Assembly: GCA_016508695.1 (NCBI GenBank)
Contig: VNKQ01000006.1
Span: 310,001-374,000 of the forward strand
DNA length: 64,000 bases
Reading direction: 5' to 3'
Origin: Hyphodiscus hymeniophilus
Lineage: Eukaryota > Ascomycota > Leotiomycetes > Helotiales > Hyphodiscaceae
Shown: positions 11,190 to 21,448 of the stretch, piece by piece
Layout of the letters: each line of letters opens with the position of its first letter
Position numbering within the stretch: position 1 is the first letter of the stretch
The notes under the pieces: generated by a model
The model's database searches: none
Told to the model about the DNA's origin: nothing
What the model saw: the letters and a program-made list of their open reading frames with translations, nothing else
Translations under genes and position numbers: made by a program

Positions 11190-12144
11190 CTAAATATCAA
11201 CCCAATCCTCCTCACTCTCCTCCTCTTCTTGTCTCCCCCATAATCTACTACTAACGAAATCCGTAACTGTCTTAACATACAGCTTTTTCATTGTCGCATA
11301 ATGTCCACCGGGATGAAACAAGACGGCACCGTTGCTGCACCGTTTGGCCAAACCCATTGTCTGCAATTCACCAATCAATGGATCGAAACTGCCGATGACG
11401 TGTAAGACGGGCGTTTGGATTTTTGGGTAGTAGCAGGATTTATAGTTGATGGATGTGAGCATGAAGCCGTTATAGCAGACGGCGAAGCGGAGAGGCGGGT
11501 GGGTTGACTGTCAGATGTCAGCTTCCTACCAACTACTCGACCACGTGACGAGGCGAGAAGGGGACTTACAGTCTCGAAACGCCACCCGTTAACCCTCCTG
11601 TTTCCCTCCAATAACGAACAAAGAATAGCAGTAAGAGTAGCGCCGCATGAAAACCCAATAGCGCCAACAAATGGACCGTTTTTCTCCATGAACTCCAGAA
11701 GCAAAGCGACAGACTGATCGAGGCCTTCGATCCCTTGTGCATCTCTGATATCGCCTGTTCCCCAACCGTACGCATCAAGTTCCTTTTCCACACCGTAACT
11801 CCCAAAATCAAGATCCTCGAAACGAGTGTATTTATTGTGTATGTCCGCGCCGGTTAACCGCAAAGGAGCTGTCGGGTAGAATAGCTCAACTCCACCTGGA
11901 AATTCCGGTTGGAATTTGGGGTGAGGAGCTTGGGGAAAAGTATTGTGTAGATGAACGGCGAGAGGGCGGGTTTTTGCGTGGAATTTTGGGCCAGATTCCG
12001 CATGTCCTGGTGTCTGTTCAGTATATGAGTATTGTCCTCCAAGAAAAGGAAGAGGCTAGGAAACCAACCATGCAGCATTAAGATTTTGGCCTTCCTCAAA
12101 GGAGGGAAGCGAGGGGATTTAGGGCATTCTGAAGTGGCGGCCAT
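11190..12144 (-). CDS. FSH1-type serine hydrolase
   Basis: Alpha/beta hydrolase of the FSH1 family (PF03959), cytosolic esterase-like enzymes of unsettled substrate, sometimes found in secondary-metabolite clusters. Exons 12069-12144, 11570-12006 and 11190-11507 give 276 aa. The first strand and turn read KAKILMLHGHAESGP, which only appears when the intron acceptor at 12007-12008 is used. The nucleophile is Ser145 in GFSCGA. The acid is Asp213 in IGSFDPLIG. The base is His240 in FHPGGHY. All three triad residues are present and correctly ordered. The C-terminus is acidic (EEEESEEDW). There is no targeting signal. The gene is not flanked by biosynthetic genes, so no pathway is implied. Confidence 0.9.
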
Positions 12145-13667
12145 TGTGAAGATTGATCAAGCTGCAATGACTGCGAGTAATGTGAGGAGCTGCTGGTGCG
12201 TGCTGGCTGAAGAGTTTGGTTGTCGGGGAAATGGTAGTCGCTTTATGGAAACCATTTTCAAAGAGGCCAGAGGATGACTTCCAAAATAAAGTATCTTGAT
12301 ACATTGATGCATTATTCCAAGACCTTCTTTCGGCCGATAGGAGTTTGAGGAAGCTTTCAACAAGCTCTGATCGCAGTGCAGCGACGCATGGTTCTGTGGG
12401 CCTAACTCAGCCGCCAAAACTCCCTCGCGAAGTCAGAAGGCGCAGCCATTGGGCAATGAAACCTCTAGAATCAGGTCTGACATGACGCATCCACCTCCAC
12501 TAGGATGATCCACCGAATTGATTCTTTAAGGACGTTCCTGCTCTTTGATGCTTGTGCTGAAATAGAAGAGACATGAACTTCGCTTAATACTCGTATGACA
12601 ACTGATGGAAACACGGATTTAAAGACATCGCGACTTGCGATGTATGGACCTTGACACGTGCTTTGAGCTTGAACACAGCTAGGAAGGTATCCAATCGAGA
12701 GCAGTTGCTTCGATTTGATCCTCAATTAGTCTGACCTTGCTCGTCTCATCGAGCAGCTTCCTTTTGTGTCATTGCTCTGACATTGCCTTGCAGGAAAATC
12801 CAACCGGCAAAGCGACTCCTGTCACATCATCCGCTCGAGATTAGTATTATCATGCTCAACTAGGGACCGATGATCTCTCAAAACGGTATCGAGGTGGTAG
12901 CAATCCCAAAGGCTGCGAGGGAGAAGTTGAGTTGAGTGATGGTGGAACGAATTGTTGTCGAAAGAAGAGGCCTGTGAGAGATAATCCAGGCTCTTCAAGG
13001 CCTTTCAGGCCCGTGCGTCTGCCGAGCGTCTGACTTCGCATTTCTACGTGAACTTCCTTCATCTCCAATTGCCATCGTTACAAGATTGCAACTGTGTGAT
13101 TGCCTTTTTTGGGATACCGAATAGTAGTAAACGCAAATACCTGAGTGCTAGAGTTTTTGGGAGCCATTTGGACCCTTTCTATTCCTGTGCTTTTCCTGGT
13201 GGTAATGGAATGTGATCGCAAGGAAATCCTGTGAAGACATATGTGCAGCTGGCATTTCTGATTTGATTATGGAGACCAAGGTTTTAGCCCGAGTAGAGTC
13301 TCGGATATTTATGTCTCAATGTAAACCTCTCTATGAAATACTTCCAATTGCCAATCGCGCGTCGATCTCATTCTGACTGTCGAGGGAGAACGTAGTTGGG
13401 AACGGCCATTGGCGTTTTGTTCGAGAACTTTTAGCACTTGACAGATTGTTAAGATCAAATCTGAGGATAGGCAAACTAAAGGCTCGTGTTCTTTGCAATT
13501 CGCTGGGGTATTTTGTAAGCTCATAATCAATCAATGCTGCGGAACCATGCGAAGCACCACGTTAACCCAGACTCACCACTCCTAGAGTCATTATCATTAA
13601 TACCCCGCCGGCGAACACCCTTTCGCGACGCCAACTATTACATCAATGGCAGAACCAACTGCACTCT
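12145..13667. other. Intergenic, 1.5 kb
   Basis: Upstream of the FSH1-type gene (-) and downstream of the 5-phosphatase gene (-). Only short, overlapping, featureless open frames occur. I see no gene or repeat. Confidence 0.5.
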
Positions 13668-15014
13668 CTACTCCATCAACAAAGCCTTGATAACGTAAAA
13701 CCCTCCCACAATGCCCACAAACGTAGCAGCGACAATGATGTTACCTTCTCTAGTCGTCGCAAAGTAGGCTGCAAAACCCACCACCAGTTCCAAGGTCCTC
13801 GCTCTATCCCGTCTACTCTTCCAATTGATATCGATGTCGAATGGGGGGTGTACTCTCGGATCCCTACTTACAGTTTCCTCCTCTTCGCCTGGTTTCGGTA
13901 TGGGTATCAAAGATACACGAAAGTTTATAGTGACGGCTCGGTGATCCGTGGTTGGTTGGAGAGGTAATGCAGTATACCGTTTTGCGACAAGCTTGAAATC
14001 GTTGTTGTGACTGTCCATCCATGGAGGGATTTCGAGGTAGAGGATTCGATCGCACCAACTCGGCCATCTATGTTTTGCCCAATGCCACTTCGAGAGCTGT
14101 TCATCTGGTGTTAAGAACGGCTCTTTGGAGTCATACTTATAAGTCGGTGGGAATCTGACGGGCCATTCGGTCAGACCATGGAGGGTCCGACCGGCAGCCC
14201 GCTCCTTATTGAGTTGATCGCGTTCGAAGAGGGAGGAGATGTGCTTCGGAGAGGAGGCGTCTTGGTGGGGTTGAGGGAATGTCTCGATGTGATCAGATGG
14301 AGAGGGCGACATGCTCGAAGTTCTGTAGTTAAGGTCTCCAGCGATAAACAAATGTGAGGTTGATTTGTAGATAGAGGCGTCTTGTGGAGAAATCGAGAGC
14401 AGAGGTCTGTTCTCTGCAGATGATGCTGTATTGGCCGGCGCCTTTGTACTTGAAGAGAATACCAAGCCCCGAACAATGTTCTTCCAGTCTTGATTTCTGC
14501 GTAAAACTTCCTCTTCCATGGCAGCAAGATGAGCTGCAACAAATGTCAATTCCGTAGATTCGGATCCATGACCATAGGTAAAGCGAACGCCGATTGCGCC
14601 TTTATTGCCCATCTCAGCCATGCCTACGCCGACTCCTGCAGACTCAATATCTTGTATAGCGGATGGGTTCCGTGCGAAGACCATTATGGCTGTCATGCCC
14701 AGATTTCGAATCGCTATCGGCGTGTATATTGATGCATCGTTGTCGCGGTGCGGAAACTTACCTGCTGCACTTTGGACAGCATCATGGAATCTTTGGAAGT
14801 AGGGAACGAGGAAAGATCCGCCGATGAAGGCGTGTGAGATTGGGGCTAGTTCTTGGAGGGAGAGGACGAGGAGGTCTGGTGGTTGCAGCATGGGCGGCTC
14901 GAGGCCATCGAAGAGTTGAGATGCAAAGGCATTCACGTCGATCAGGGCGCGTCCACAGTTGAACGTCAGGATGTACAGATTGACAGACGCAGCATTCGTG
15001 GTATTGACAGCCAT
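13668..15014 (-). CDS. Inositol-polyphosphate 5-phosphatase, tail-anchored (Inp54-like)
   Basis: Endonuclease/exonuclease/phosphatase-fold phosphoinositide 5-phosphatase; family members remove the 5-phosphate from PtdIns(4,5)P2. Single exon, 448 aa from the first ATG (MAVNTTNAAS). Upstream in-frame codons lack an ATG. Signature motifs are the N-terminal strand NLYILTFNCGR, the FIAGDLNYR block (Asp about 227) and PSWCDRIL (318-325). The TTDHRAV block has catalytic Asp-His near 357-358. A hydrophobic segment near 425-447 (IIVAATFVGIVGGFYVIKAL) just before the C-terminus would anchor the enzyme in a membrane with its catalytic domain cytosolic. This layout matches yeast Inp54, an endoplasmic-reticulum phosphatase. 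Two Ser/Thr/Pro-rich linker stretches lie between motifs. It is transcribed away from the Zn2Cys6 regulator. Confidence 0.92.
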   Translation of the reverse strand: MAVNTTNAASVNLYILTFNCGRALIDVNAFASQLFDGLEPPMLQPPDLLVLSLQELAPISHAFIGGSFLVPYFQRFHDAVQSAAGKFPHRDNDASIYTPIAIRNLGMTAIMVFARNPSAIQDIESAGVGVGMAEMGNKGAIGVRFTYGHGSESTELTFVAAHLAAMEEEVLRRNQDWKNIVRGLVFSSSTKAPANTASSAENRPLLSISPQDASIYKSTSHLFIAGDLNYRTSSMSPSPSDHIETFPQPHQDASSPKHISSLFERDQLNKERAAGRTLHGLTEWPVRFPPTYKYDSKEPFLTPDEQLSKWHWAKHRWPSWCDRILYLEIPPWMDSHNNDFKLVAKRYTALPLQPTTDHRAVTINFRVSLIPIPKPGEEEETVSRDPRVHPPFDIDINWKSRRDRARTLELVVGFAAYFATTREGNIIVAATFVGIVGGFYVIKALLME

Positions 15015-15461
15015 TTTGGGTTTCAAGACATGATTCAGTTGGGTTGTTGTGAAAGAAAGGAAGTTGACCTTATCCAGCGAAGGGGACGAGAACGGCCGGT
15101 CGGTCTCTCGACGTCACTTCGAGGAATTTACGATCCAACGCGAAGCCTCGCTTCATAACAGGGGTAGTACGCAACCGGAACCATACATTAATTATGGTAC
15201 TGTCAAAACCAAGATCGTTTTTCGAAAATCCAAACGGGTCAAGAACTTTCTGATAGGAGTGCTCCAGCACCCGGTGCAAGGAGAAAGCTGTTTAATCGGG
15301 CCAGCTAATCACTTTTCCTTTCGTAAAGTCAGGTGATTTGGCGACCTTTCGTCAGCAAGCACCCTCACACCACCATAGTTCAGATAGTCTCACACAATCC
15401 GATTGACCGTCTACTCTCGAAGTTGGTGCGTCAATCCTTCGAGTCCCAATCGTCTTGCGCT
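15015..15461. other. Divergent promoter region
   Basis: A 447-bp region between the 5-phosphatase (-) and the Zn2Cys6 regulator (+), presumably holding both promoters. Open frames here are continuations of non-coding frames. Confidence 0.6.
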
Positions 15462-17500
15462 ATGGAACATATAGATCGGCATAGCTCTTCTTCCCTTGGA
15501 ACTCCAGCACCATATGGCAACGCCTGTGCAAACTGCTCTCAGTCAAAGACTAAATGTATTATCCGCCAGGCTGGTGGTCCTTGCGAAAGGTTAGTAATCC
15601 GCTTCAAAATATACCTGTTGTAGAGGATTAAGATGGTCAGGTGCCGCCGCATAGATAAAGAATGCCGCCCAGGAGAAACTGTTAGACGCCGCGGTCACCG
15701 AAAGCCTGCGGTATCGAAAGCATCACGACTTGAAGAGAAACTCGATAGCCTCGTCTCGCTGATCAAGGCTGGGGCGCAAACTGGGGCGGTCGTGACATTT
15801 CCCAGTGTGCCGCCTGTCACGATTGGGTCTAATTCATGTGGCAATATCCTAATGACTGCCGGTAATAGTATTCTGACCGAAAACAAATCCGAAGGGAGTC
15901 CATTTTCGAGCAGCTCGAATGAATATACCGAAAGTGTACCAGTGTCAACACCGGCCACCGAAGACAGCGCAAGCTCTTCGTTCAATCAAATATCCTCTTG
16001 TTACCATGCGACCACTGGCGAACCCTCCCCGACTGAAGAGGCGAAATATTTCTCAAACTTTCAGACTTACAAATCAAAGTACTTCCCTTATGTTTACATC
16101 CCATCGACGACTACTGTTCATCAACTTCGTCAGGAACGACCGTTCTTATGGCTTTGCATCATGGCGGTTGGGTCGGATTCTATATCACAGCAACAGGTCT
16201 TGTCCACAAAAGTCCGTCAAACGATATCACAGGAAATGATAGCTAAGTCGGAAACGAACATTGACCTCCTCCTGGGACTTTTGACATTTATTGGCTGGTC
16301 TGTGTCCATCTGTCCCAAAATCGAATGTCAGATATTGACCCATTGTTTCTACAGGGCTCATTTCCAAATCCAGACAAAGCCTTTTCTGGGCCTTTTCAAT
16401 CAACTTGCGATGTCTATGGTGTTCGAGCTTAAGCTCAATAAGCCAGTTGCGAAAGATGCAGAGGTGTTACCTTGTGTGAGAGAGCCGTACTCGAAGCCTC
16501 GCCCACCTCGGACACAAGAGGAACGGCGAGCTGTGCTAGGTTGTTTCCTGATTTCATCGATGTACGTCTACTATCAAATTTTCCCGGCAATGTGCTTAAC
16601 TTTCTCAGAATATCATCCTTCCTGCAGAAAATTGATGGTCTTCGGTGGACAAGGCATATGGACGAGTGCCTCCAGATATTGGGTCACGAAAAAGAATGTC
16701 CTAATGATGAGGTATTGATCGAGCTAGTGCAACTGCAACTAGTGCTCGAGAAGAAGGGTTCGGGAGATTGGGCAATGAGATTCATCAATCAGGAAATAAC
16801 GTCTTCGTCTCTCCATGATAACCCGTTCAAGACAGAGTTTTATGAGATCAAAACCAAGCTCTTGGCCGAACCACGGACCAATGGTATGTTATTGTACTTT
16901 CACCGTTCCATGATTTTCACTCATCCCATGGTAGAAGTGGTACTTTTGCACCTTTACAGCGCAGAGCTGGACATGACGCTTCCACCATTATTCCTTCACA
17001 CCAACCAAGATACATACCAGCAACAGAAAGCTGTTCATGCCAGCCTTGTATCCATAAAGTCCTGGTTTGATATTTTCTTCACAATACCCCCGGCTGCATA
17101 TACTGAATTTTCATTCTCCATGATAACATACTTATTCCGCTGCGTTATCACTCTTTACCGACTCACAGCAACCGGTGATTCGATTCAGGATGAGAGAAGT
17201 GTTTTGAAAACGGCCGACTCACTCTTGATCTTGGATCGGGTCATCAGGAATCTGGAAGAAGTATCGATGCCTGCCGGCCTGGAAAGCACAGATAACCCGC
17301 AAAGAAACGCACTGCTGCGAAGCGTACATATCTTCCGCTCCTTCCGACCAGTGTGGGAGGCAAAATTGGGTGCAGAAGTAATCTTGAATACGCAAACTCT
17401 CAATGAGACGTTCCCTCTGGATGACCTTGGAGTTGAATTTTTAGACAACGACTGGCTTATGGATCTTCTTCTTTCCCCAAGTTATTTCAACGACACCTGA
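15462..17500 (+). CDS. Zn2Cys6 fungal-type transcription factor
   Basis: Nuclear DNA-binding regulator. The Zn2Cys6 cluster (C-x2-C-x6-C-x8-C-x2-C-x6-C, Cys22, 25, 32, 41, 44 and 51) is complete only after splicing 15590-15640, which joins GPCER to CRRIDKECRP. A basic linker and a short coiled coil (RLEEKLDSLVSLIKAG) follow. The middle homology region contains LLLGLLTFIGW, FNQLAMSMVFEL and KIDGLRWTRHMDECL. The minimal model (introns 15590-15640 and 16562-16608) gives 646 aa. Two further segments, 16298-16354 (57 nt) and 16884-16934 (51 nt), have GT-AG borders, preserve frame and lack stops. Removing them gives the family-like GWAHFQIQTKPFL and TNEVVLLHLYSAEL and a 610-aa protein, which I favour. 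It lies 358 bp upstream of the MFS exporter on the same strand and may control it. Confidence 0.9.
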
Positions 17501-17858
17501 TTCGCGTTGGGTGCAGTCAAAGTTCCACAATGCTCGGCTCATCTGCGATTGGCCACAAACGACTCGTATTCATGGATCGTCGAAATTCTCGTCATCTCAT
17601 TGGTCGGTCGGGATTCGAGTGAGGAAGAATGAATCCCGCCGACGAAATGAAAGCTCCATTTCAAGGCTCAGTATTGATGATTATCAAGCTTTGTTCTCAG
17701 GGACCTCCAGTATCTTATATGAGAGATTGTTCTACACTTCATCTTTCTCTCGCGCTCATGATCTGGAAATCGTCTGTTGGCTTCATACGTACTTTCACGT
17801 TTGTTCTGCTACTCTTGAAGGCGCCCTTTGTATTTGATTGATCTAATCGGCTTCGAAA
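17501..17858. other. Intergenic between regulator and MFS gene
   Basis: A 358-bp spacer that must hold the regulator terminator and the MFS promoter. A 70-100-codon open frame here has no features. Confidence 0.6.
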
Positions 17859-19889
17859 ATGGCATCAACAGCGTCTCGAGCGGCCCTTAGTGAAGAGTAC
17901 GGCCCTGTACTTCATTCCGAAAAGCCAGAACATAATACTTCTACACCTTCGCTCGCTGAGGTTCAACAGTCCAGTCAAGATCCCACCGCGACTCCGCATA
18001 TGGAAGAGGAGCAATGGGTCTCTGGCTTCAAACTTATTCCAATCCTGACCGCCGTCACACTTGCTTGCCTTCTTATGCTGCTTGATACATCTATTGTAGT
18101 GACCGCTATTCCTCGAATCACTTCGGAGTTCCATTCTCTTGCCGATGTTGGTTGGTATGGAGCTGCATATCAGCTATCTAGTGCCGTGCTTCAACCCTTG
18201 ACTGGGAAGTTCTACTCTAATTTTGACTCTAAGGTCAGCGATGCCAATCTTTTGTTTCTTCGCTTCTAATTTAGACTCTATCTTTTCAGTGGACCTTCAT
18301 GGCCTTTTTTGCCCTCTTCGAAGCAGGTTCGTTGATCTGTGCCCTCTCCACCTCATCGACCATGTTGATCGTGGGACGAGCCGTGGCTGGAATGGGGATT
18401 TCAGGCATCTTGAACGGTGCGGTCACCATCATCGCTGGATGCGTTCCCATGTCGAAACGACCACGTATGTATAACTCATAATTTCGAGATGATTCAATGA
18501 TTGATAATTGTGTCATGATGATAGCCCTTATTGGATTTGTTGTCGGTAGTAAGTCCATACCTAACTGAAATCCATGTCAGAGTATCTGTTAATTTCTGTG
18601 CCAGCTGCACAACTCGGTCTAGTCCTCGGACCGTTGATTGGAGGACTTCTTACCCAGTTCACAACCTGGAGGTGGTGTAAGACAGCGATCCAAATTCTTT
18701 TTGCGTTATTCAAAGCTCTAATATTGTCTCCACCTCAGGTTTTTATATAAATCTCCCAATCGGCGGACTTGTAGCCGTGCTATTGGCATTCTCTCGCGTC
18801 CCCAACATGCTCTCCAAGGCAGCGCCGAAGTCTGTGATCCGCACTCTTCCCGGAAAACTCGATCTCATTGGCTTTACAATATTTGCTCCGGCGGCTATCC
18901 AACTGCTACTGGCTCTACAATGGGGTGGGAACAAATTCGCATGGAATAGTGCCCAAATCATCGGCTTGTTCTGCGGTGCTGGCGGCATGTTTATTGTCTT
19001 TATGGCTTGGGATTACCACAGAGGCGATGCGGCAATGATTCCATCCTCTTTGGCCGGAACAAGAATTGTCTGGTCAAGCTGTTTGGCATATGCATTCATC
19101 GTGGGCCAGCTTGTCTGTGTTTCTTATTATCTGCCAATATATTTTCAGGGTGTTAAAGGTGCATCACCAACGATGAGTGGTGTTTATGTCCTCCCAAGCT
19201 TTATCAGTCATGTCATTGCAGCTATCTCTTCCGGCTTCCTAGGTAAGCAACTTGCTTGTTTCAATGTCCATCCGGCACCGATCACTAACTGTCGCACAGT
19301 CGGAAGAACAGGCTACTACCTACCGTACATACTCATCGGTTCCATCATGGTAGCAATCTCTACTGGCCTCCTATCTACATTATCTCCCACGACATCGACG
19401 GGGAAATGGATCGGGTACCAGATCATCGGAGGAGCTGGCCGAGGCCTGGGAATGCAGGTGGTACGGAGTCTCTCCTCTCTCCAAACCCATTACCATCAAC
19501 TAATTCCAGCCCCTCAGCCTATAATAGCCGTCCAGAATACACTCCCTTTCACACAAATACCTGACGCCATGGCCCTCCTGATGTTCGCTCAAGCCTTTGG
19601 CGGAGCACTAATGCTCAGTTTCTCCGACACGATATTCACCAACAGTCTCAAGAACCTCATCCCCAAGTATGCCCCTTCTGTCAATCCGCAGACCGTTATC
19701 GATGCCGGGGCAACTGGCTTCCGATCTTTCATAAAAGGGGAGGAGCTGAAGGGTGTTTTGGTGGCATATGCGAAGAGCGTTGATCGTGTTTTCTACTTGA
19801 CAGCCGGAGCAGCGGTGGGTTGTTTTGCGTTTGGGTGGTTCATGGGCTGGAAAGATGTTAGAAGTAAGAAAGAGGTCTCAAAAGCTTAG
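17859..19889 (+). CDS. MFS drug/toxin exporter, DHA2 (14-TM) type
   Basis: Plasma-membrane proton-antiport exporter of the DHA2 branch of the major facilitator superfamily, typical of fungal toxin or drug efflux pumps. Seven exons (17859-18233, 18290-18464, 18525-18548, 18605-18676, 18739-19242, 19300-19457, 19518-19889) give 559 aa. Exon 3 is a 24-nt microexon needed to complete PLIGFVVGTAQLGLVLGPL. Features are a 55-residue cytosolic N-terminus, motif LDTSIVVTAIPRI in TM1, WYGAAYQL, the motif C region GLVLGPLIGGLLTQF, WRWCFYINLPIGG, and about 14 hydrophobic segments. The C-terminal tail is basic. The substrate is unknown. The preceding Zn2Cys6 gene suggests local control, but no biosynthetic genes lie nearby, so a self-resistance role is only a possibility. 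Confidence 0.93.
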
Positions 19890-20732
19890 GCTAGGACTGG
19901 AGTCAGAAGTCTAGATTGGAGATGCTAGCAGAACACGGGTCAAGGCTGCATGGAGAACATAGACTTGTGAGATTAGGTCGATTGGACCCTGGGCGGTGGT
20001 GCTTTCTGAGACATGCCGATGGACGGAGGACAACCCAACCGGAGATTTCGCGGACAATCCAACGTTCAGCAAAATATTGAACTTCATATTTCCCCAAGCT
20101 CTATTGAACTCGATCTCGTGTCTCCTCTCAAGCTCTGAAGAAATGCATTGCTTCTGCATGTTTTTTCTCGCACAGAAGCAGTCTATGCATAATACAACTC
20201 CAACTTTTACATCAGTAGACAATTGGCGACTCATTTGGTGCAACTAAATATATGGCGAGATGAGCTCGGTTGATGTGACTGGAGGTATTTGGATAATTTG
20301 AGACAGTGCCTTCGACTTTGCTTCACCTTGAGCCAACAATCCAAGCATCTCTAATCCTCAATAAGTCTCCATGTGCGATACATGATTTATGTGGTTGTGG
20401 AAGTGGATGTGGTTCGGTATCACATAGCTCTAGTTTCGGATGAAAGTTTTCCGTGACTTTTTCCAGCAGGGTGTCAAATCCGCCCTTTCACTTTCAAAGG
20501 TAAACGAAAAAAGAGGAATAATTAAGACTACCTCTTTCGTCCCACAATGGCCGAAGTACGTGATAAATTATTATAAAGCAATATCCAATAAACGAAAAAG
20601 GAAAGGTTGCGAACAGAAACTGCACGAGTGCGGCGCCCAGCGGGACCGTGCTCGGGTAGCCGCGGGATTCTTTTCCCACACTGATATCACGAAATAAGAA
20701 CATCTTCTTCAACAAGCAGCAAGCAGCAACCA
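19890..20732. other. Intergenic before tRNA gene
   Basis: 843 bp with no supported coding region. It contains the 3' flank of the MFS gene and the upstream region of the tRNA-Gly gene. Confidence 0.55.
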
Positions 20733-20865
20733 GCGTTTGTGGTTTAGTGGTAAAATCCATCGTTGCCATACAGTTTCGATGGGCCCCGGGGTAAGTTATA
20801 ATGATTCTATAAACGTAATACAATATTCTAATAGAATGAAAATAGTTCGATTCCCGGCGAACGCA
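20733..20865 (+). tRNA. tRNA-Gly(GCC) with a 7-nt intron and a 55-nt intron-like T-arm insert
   Basis: All cloverleaf arms can be drawn. The acceptor stem is GCGTTTG (20733-20739) with CGAACGC (20858-20864) and discriminator A20865. The D-arm is GTTT-AGTGGTA-AAAT. The anticodon stem is CATCG/CGATG with loop TTGCCA...T, anticodon GCC at 20765-20767. The T-stem is CCGGG (20786-20790) with CCCGG (20853-20857) around TTCGATT. Two interruptions are present: 7 nt (20769-20775) at the canonical 37/38 site, and 55 nt (20791-20845) between positions 53 and 54. The A box TGGTTTAGTGG and a B box ending GTTCGATTCC are intact; the last G of the insert supplies the B-box G. A T6 terminator follows 15 nt downstream. 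Either a functional gene with an ectopic intron, or a gene broken by an insertion. Confidence 0.85.
20791..20845 (+). other. Spliceosomal-intron-like insert in tRNA gene
   Basis: A 55-nt AT-rich segment starting GTAAGT and ending AATAG. CTAAT (a CTRAY branch match, 20828-20832) lies 14 nt before the 3' end. Size and all three signals match spliceosomal introns of neighbouring genes. The borders are ambiguous by one G. It also contains ATTCTAT and ATAGAAT, able to form an internal stem. Confidence 0.7.
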
Positions 20866-21448
20866 ACAAGAAAATTCTTCTTTTTTGTTTTCCTTTTCCT
20901 GGAAAAAGATCTTGTTTTTTTGCCGTGTGGAAACAGTTCATGATGAATATGCAAAATTTTGCCCCGCTTTTTGGATACATATCAACGAAGATGTCAATAC
21001 TTTTGGTTGGTCAAACTTAGCAGGACATTGGTCAGAGGACAGCAGTACTTTCTACTTTTTGCCATTTCTAGTCTTTACTCCTTTATTTTGATTATTTTTC
21101 AAAATTCCTAGTTCCTCTTCTGGGATCAAGCCACAAGTCACCTATTTCTTTTGCATGCCCGAGGCCTAACCTGATCATCTCCCCGTCTCCAAAATGATGT
21201 GTATTCTATCTCAAAACGACTTCAATACGAGTCTTTATCGCACATTAAGTTTCTGTTACAGCGGTGACTAAGCCGGTCTCATTACTTGGATGGTGTTCAA
21301 TAACTCGCCTCTTCCATTCTCTCTGTTTGATCTCTTATAGAACGCAGCTTCTTTACCACTCTGCTTAGATATCATATCAGATATTCCTCCCTTTCCCCCC
21401 TCATCTACTCCTAATCACACTCGACAGTCTACCGAAAAGGGGCTCACC
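20866..21448. other. Intergenic, T-rich
   Basis: 3' flank shared by the tRNA gene (+) and the acyl-CoA ligase gene (-). Pyrimidine-rich, with no supported gene. Confidence 0.55.
20881..20886 (+). terminator. Pol III T-tract terminator
   Basis: Six consecutive T residues start 15 nt after the tRNA 3' end, as expected for an RNA polymerase III terminator. A second T-rich tract follows. Confidence 0.6.

Noticed and set aside
13668..15026. Start of the 5-phosphatase at 15026
   Set aside because: That codon is TTG; the first ATG in frame is at 15012-15014, so the start was moved.
15462..19889. A full secondary-metabolite gene cluster around the regulator and exporter
   Set aside because: No polyketide synthase, peptide synthetase, terpene cyclase or tailoring set lies nearby; the FSH1-type and acyl-CoA ligase genes alone are not enough.
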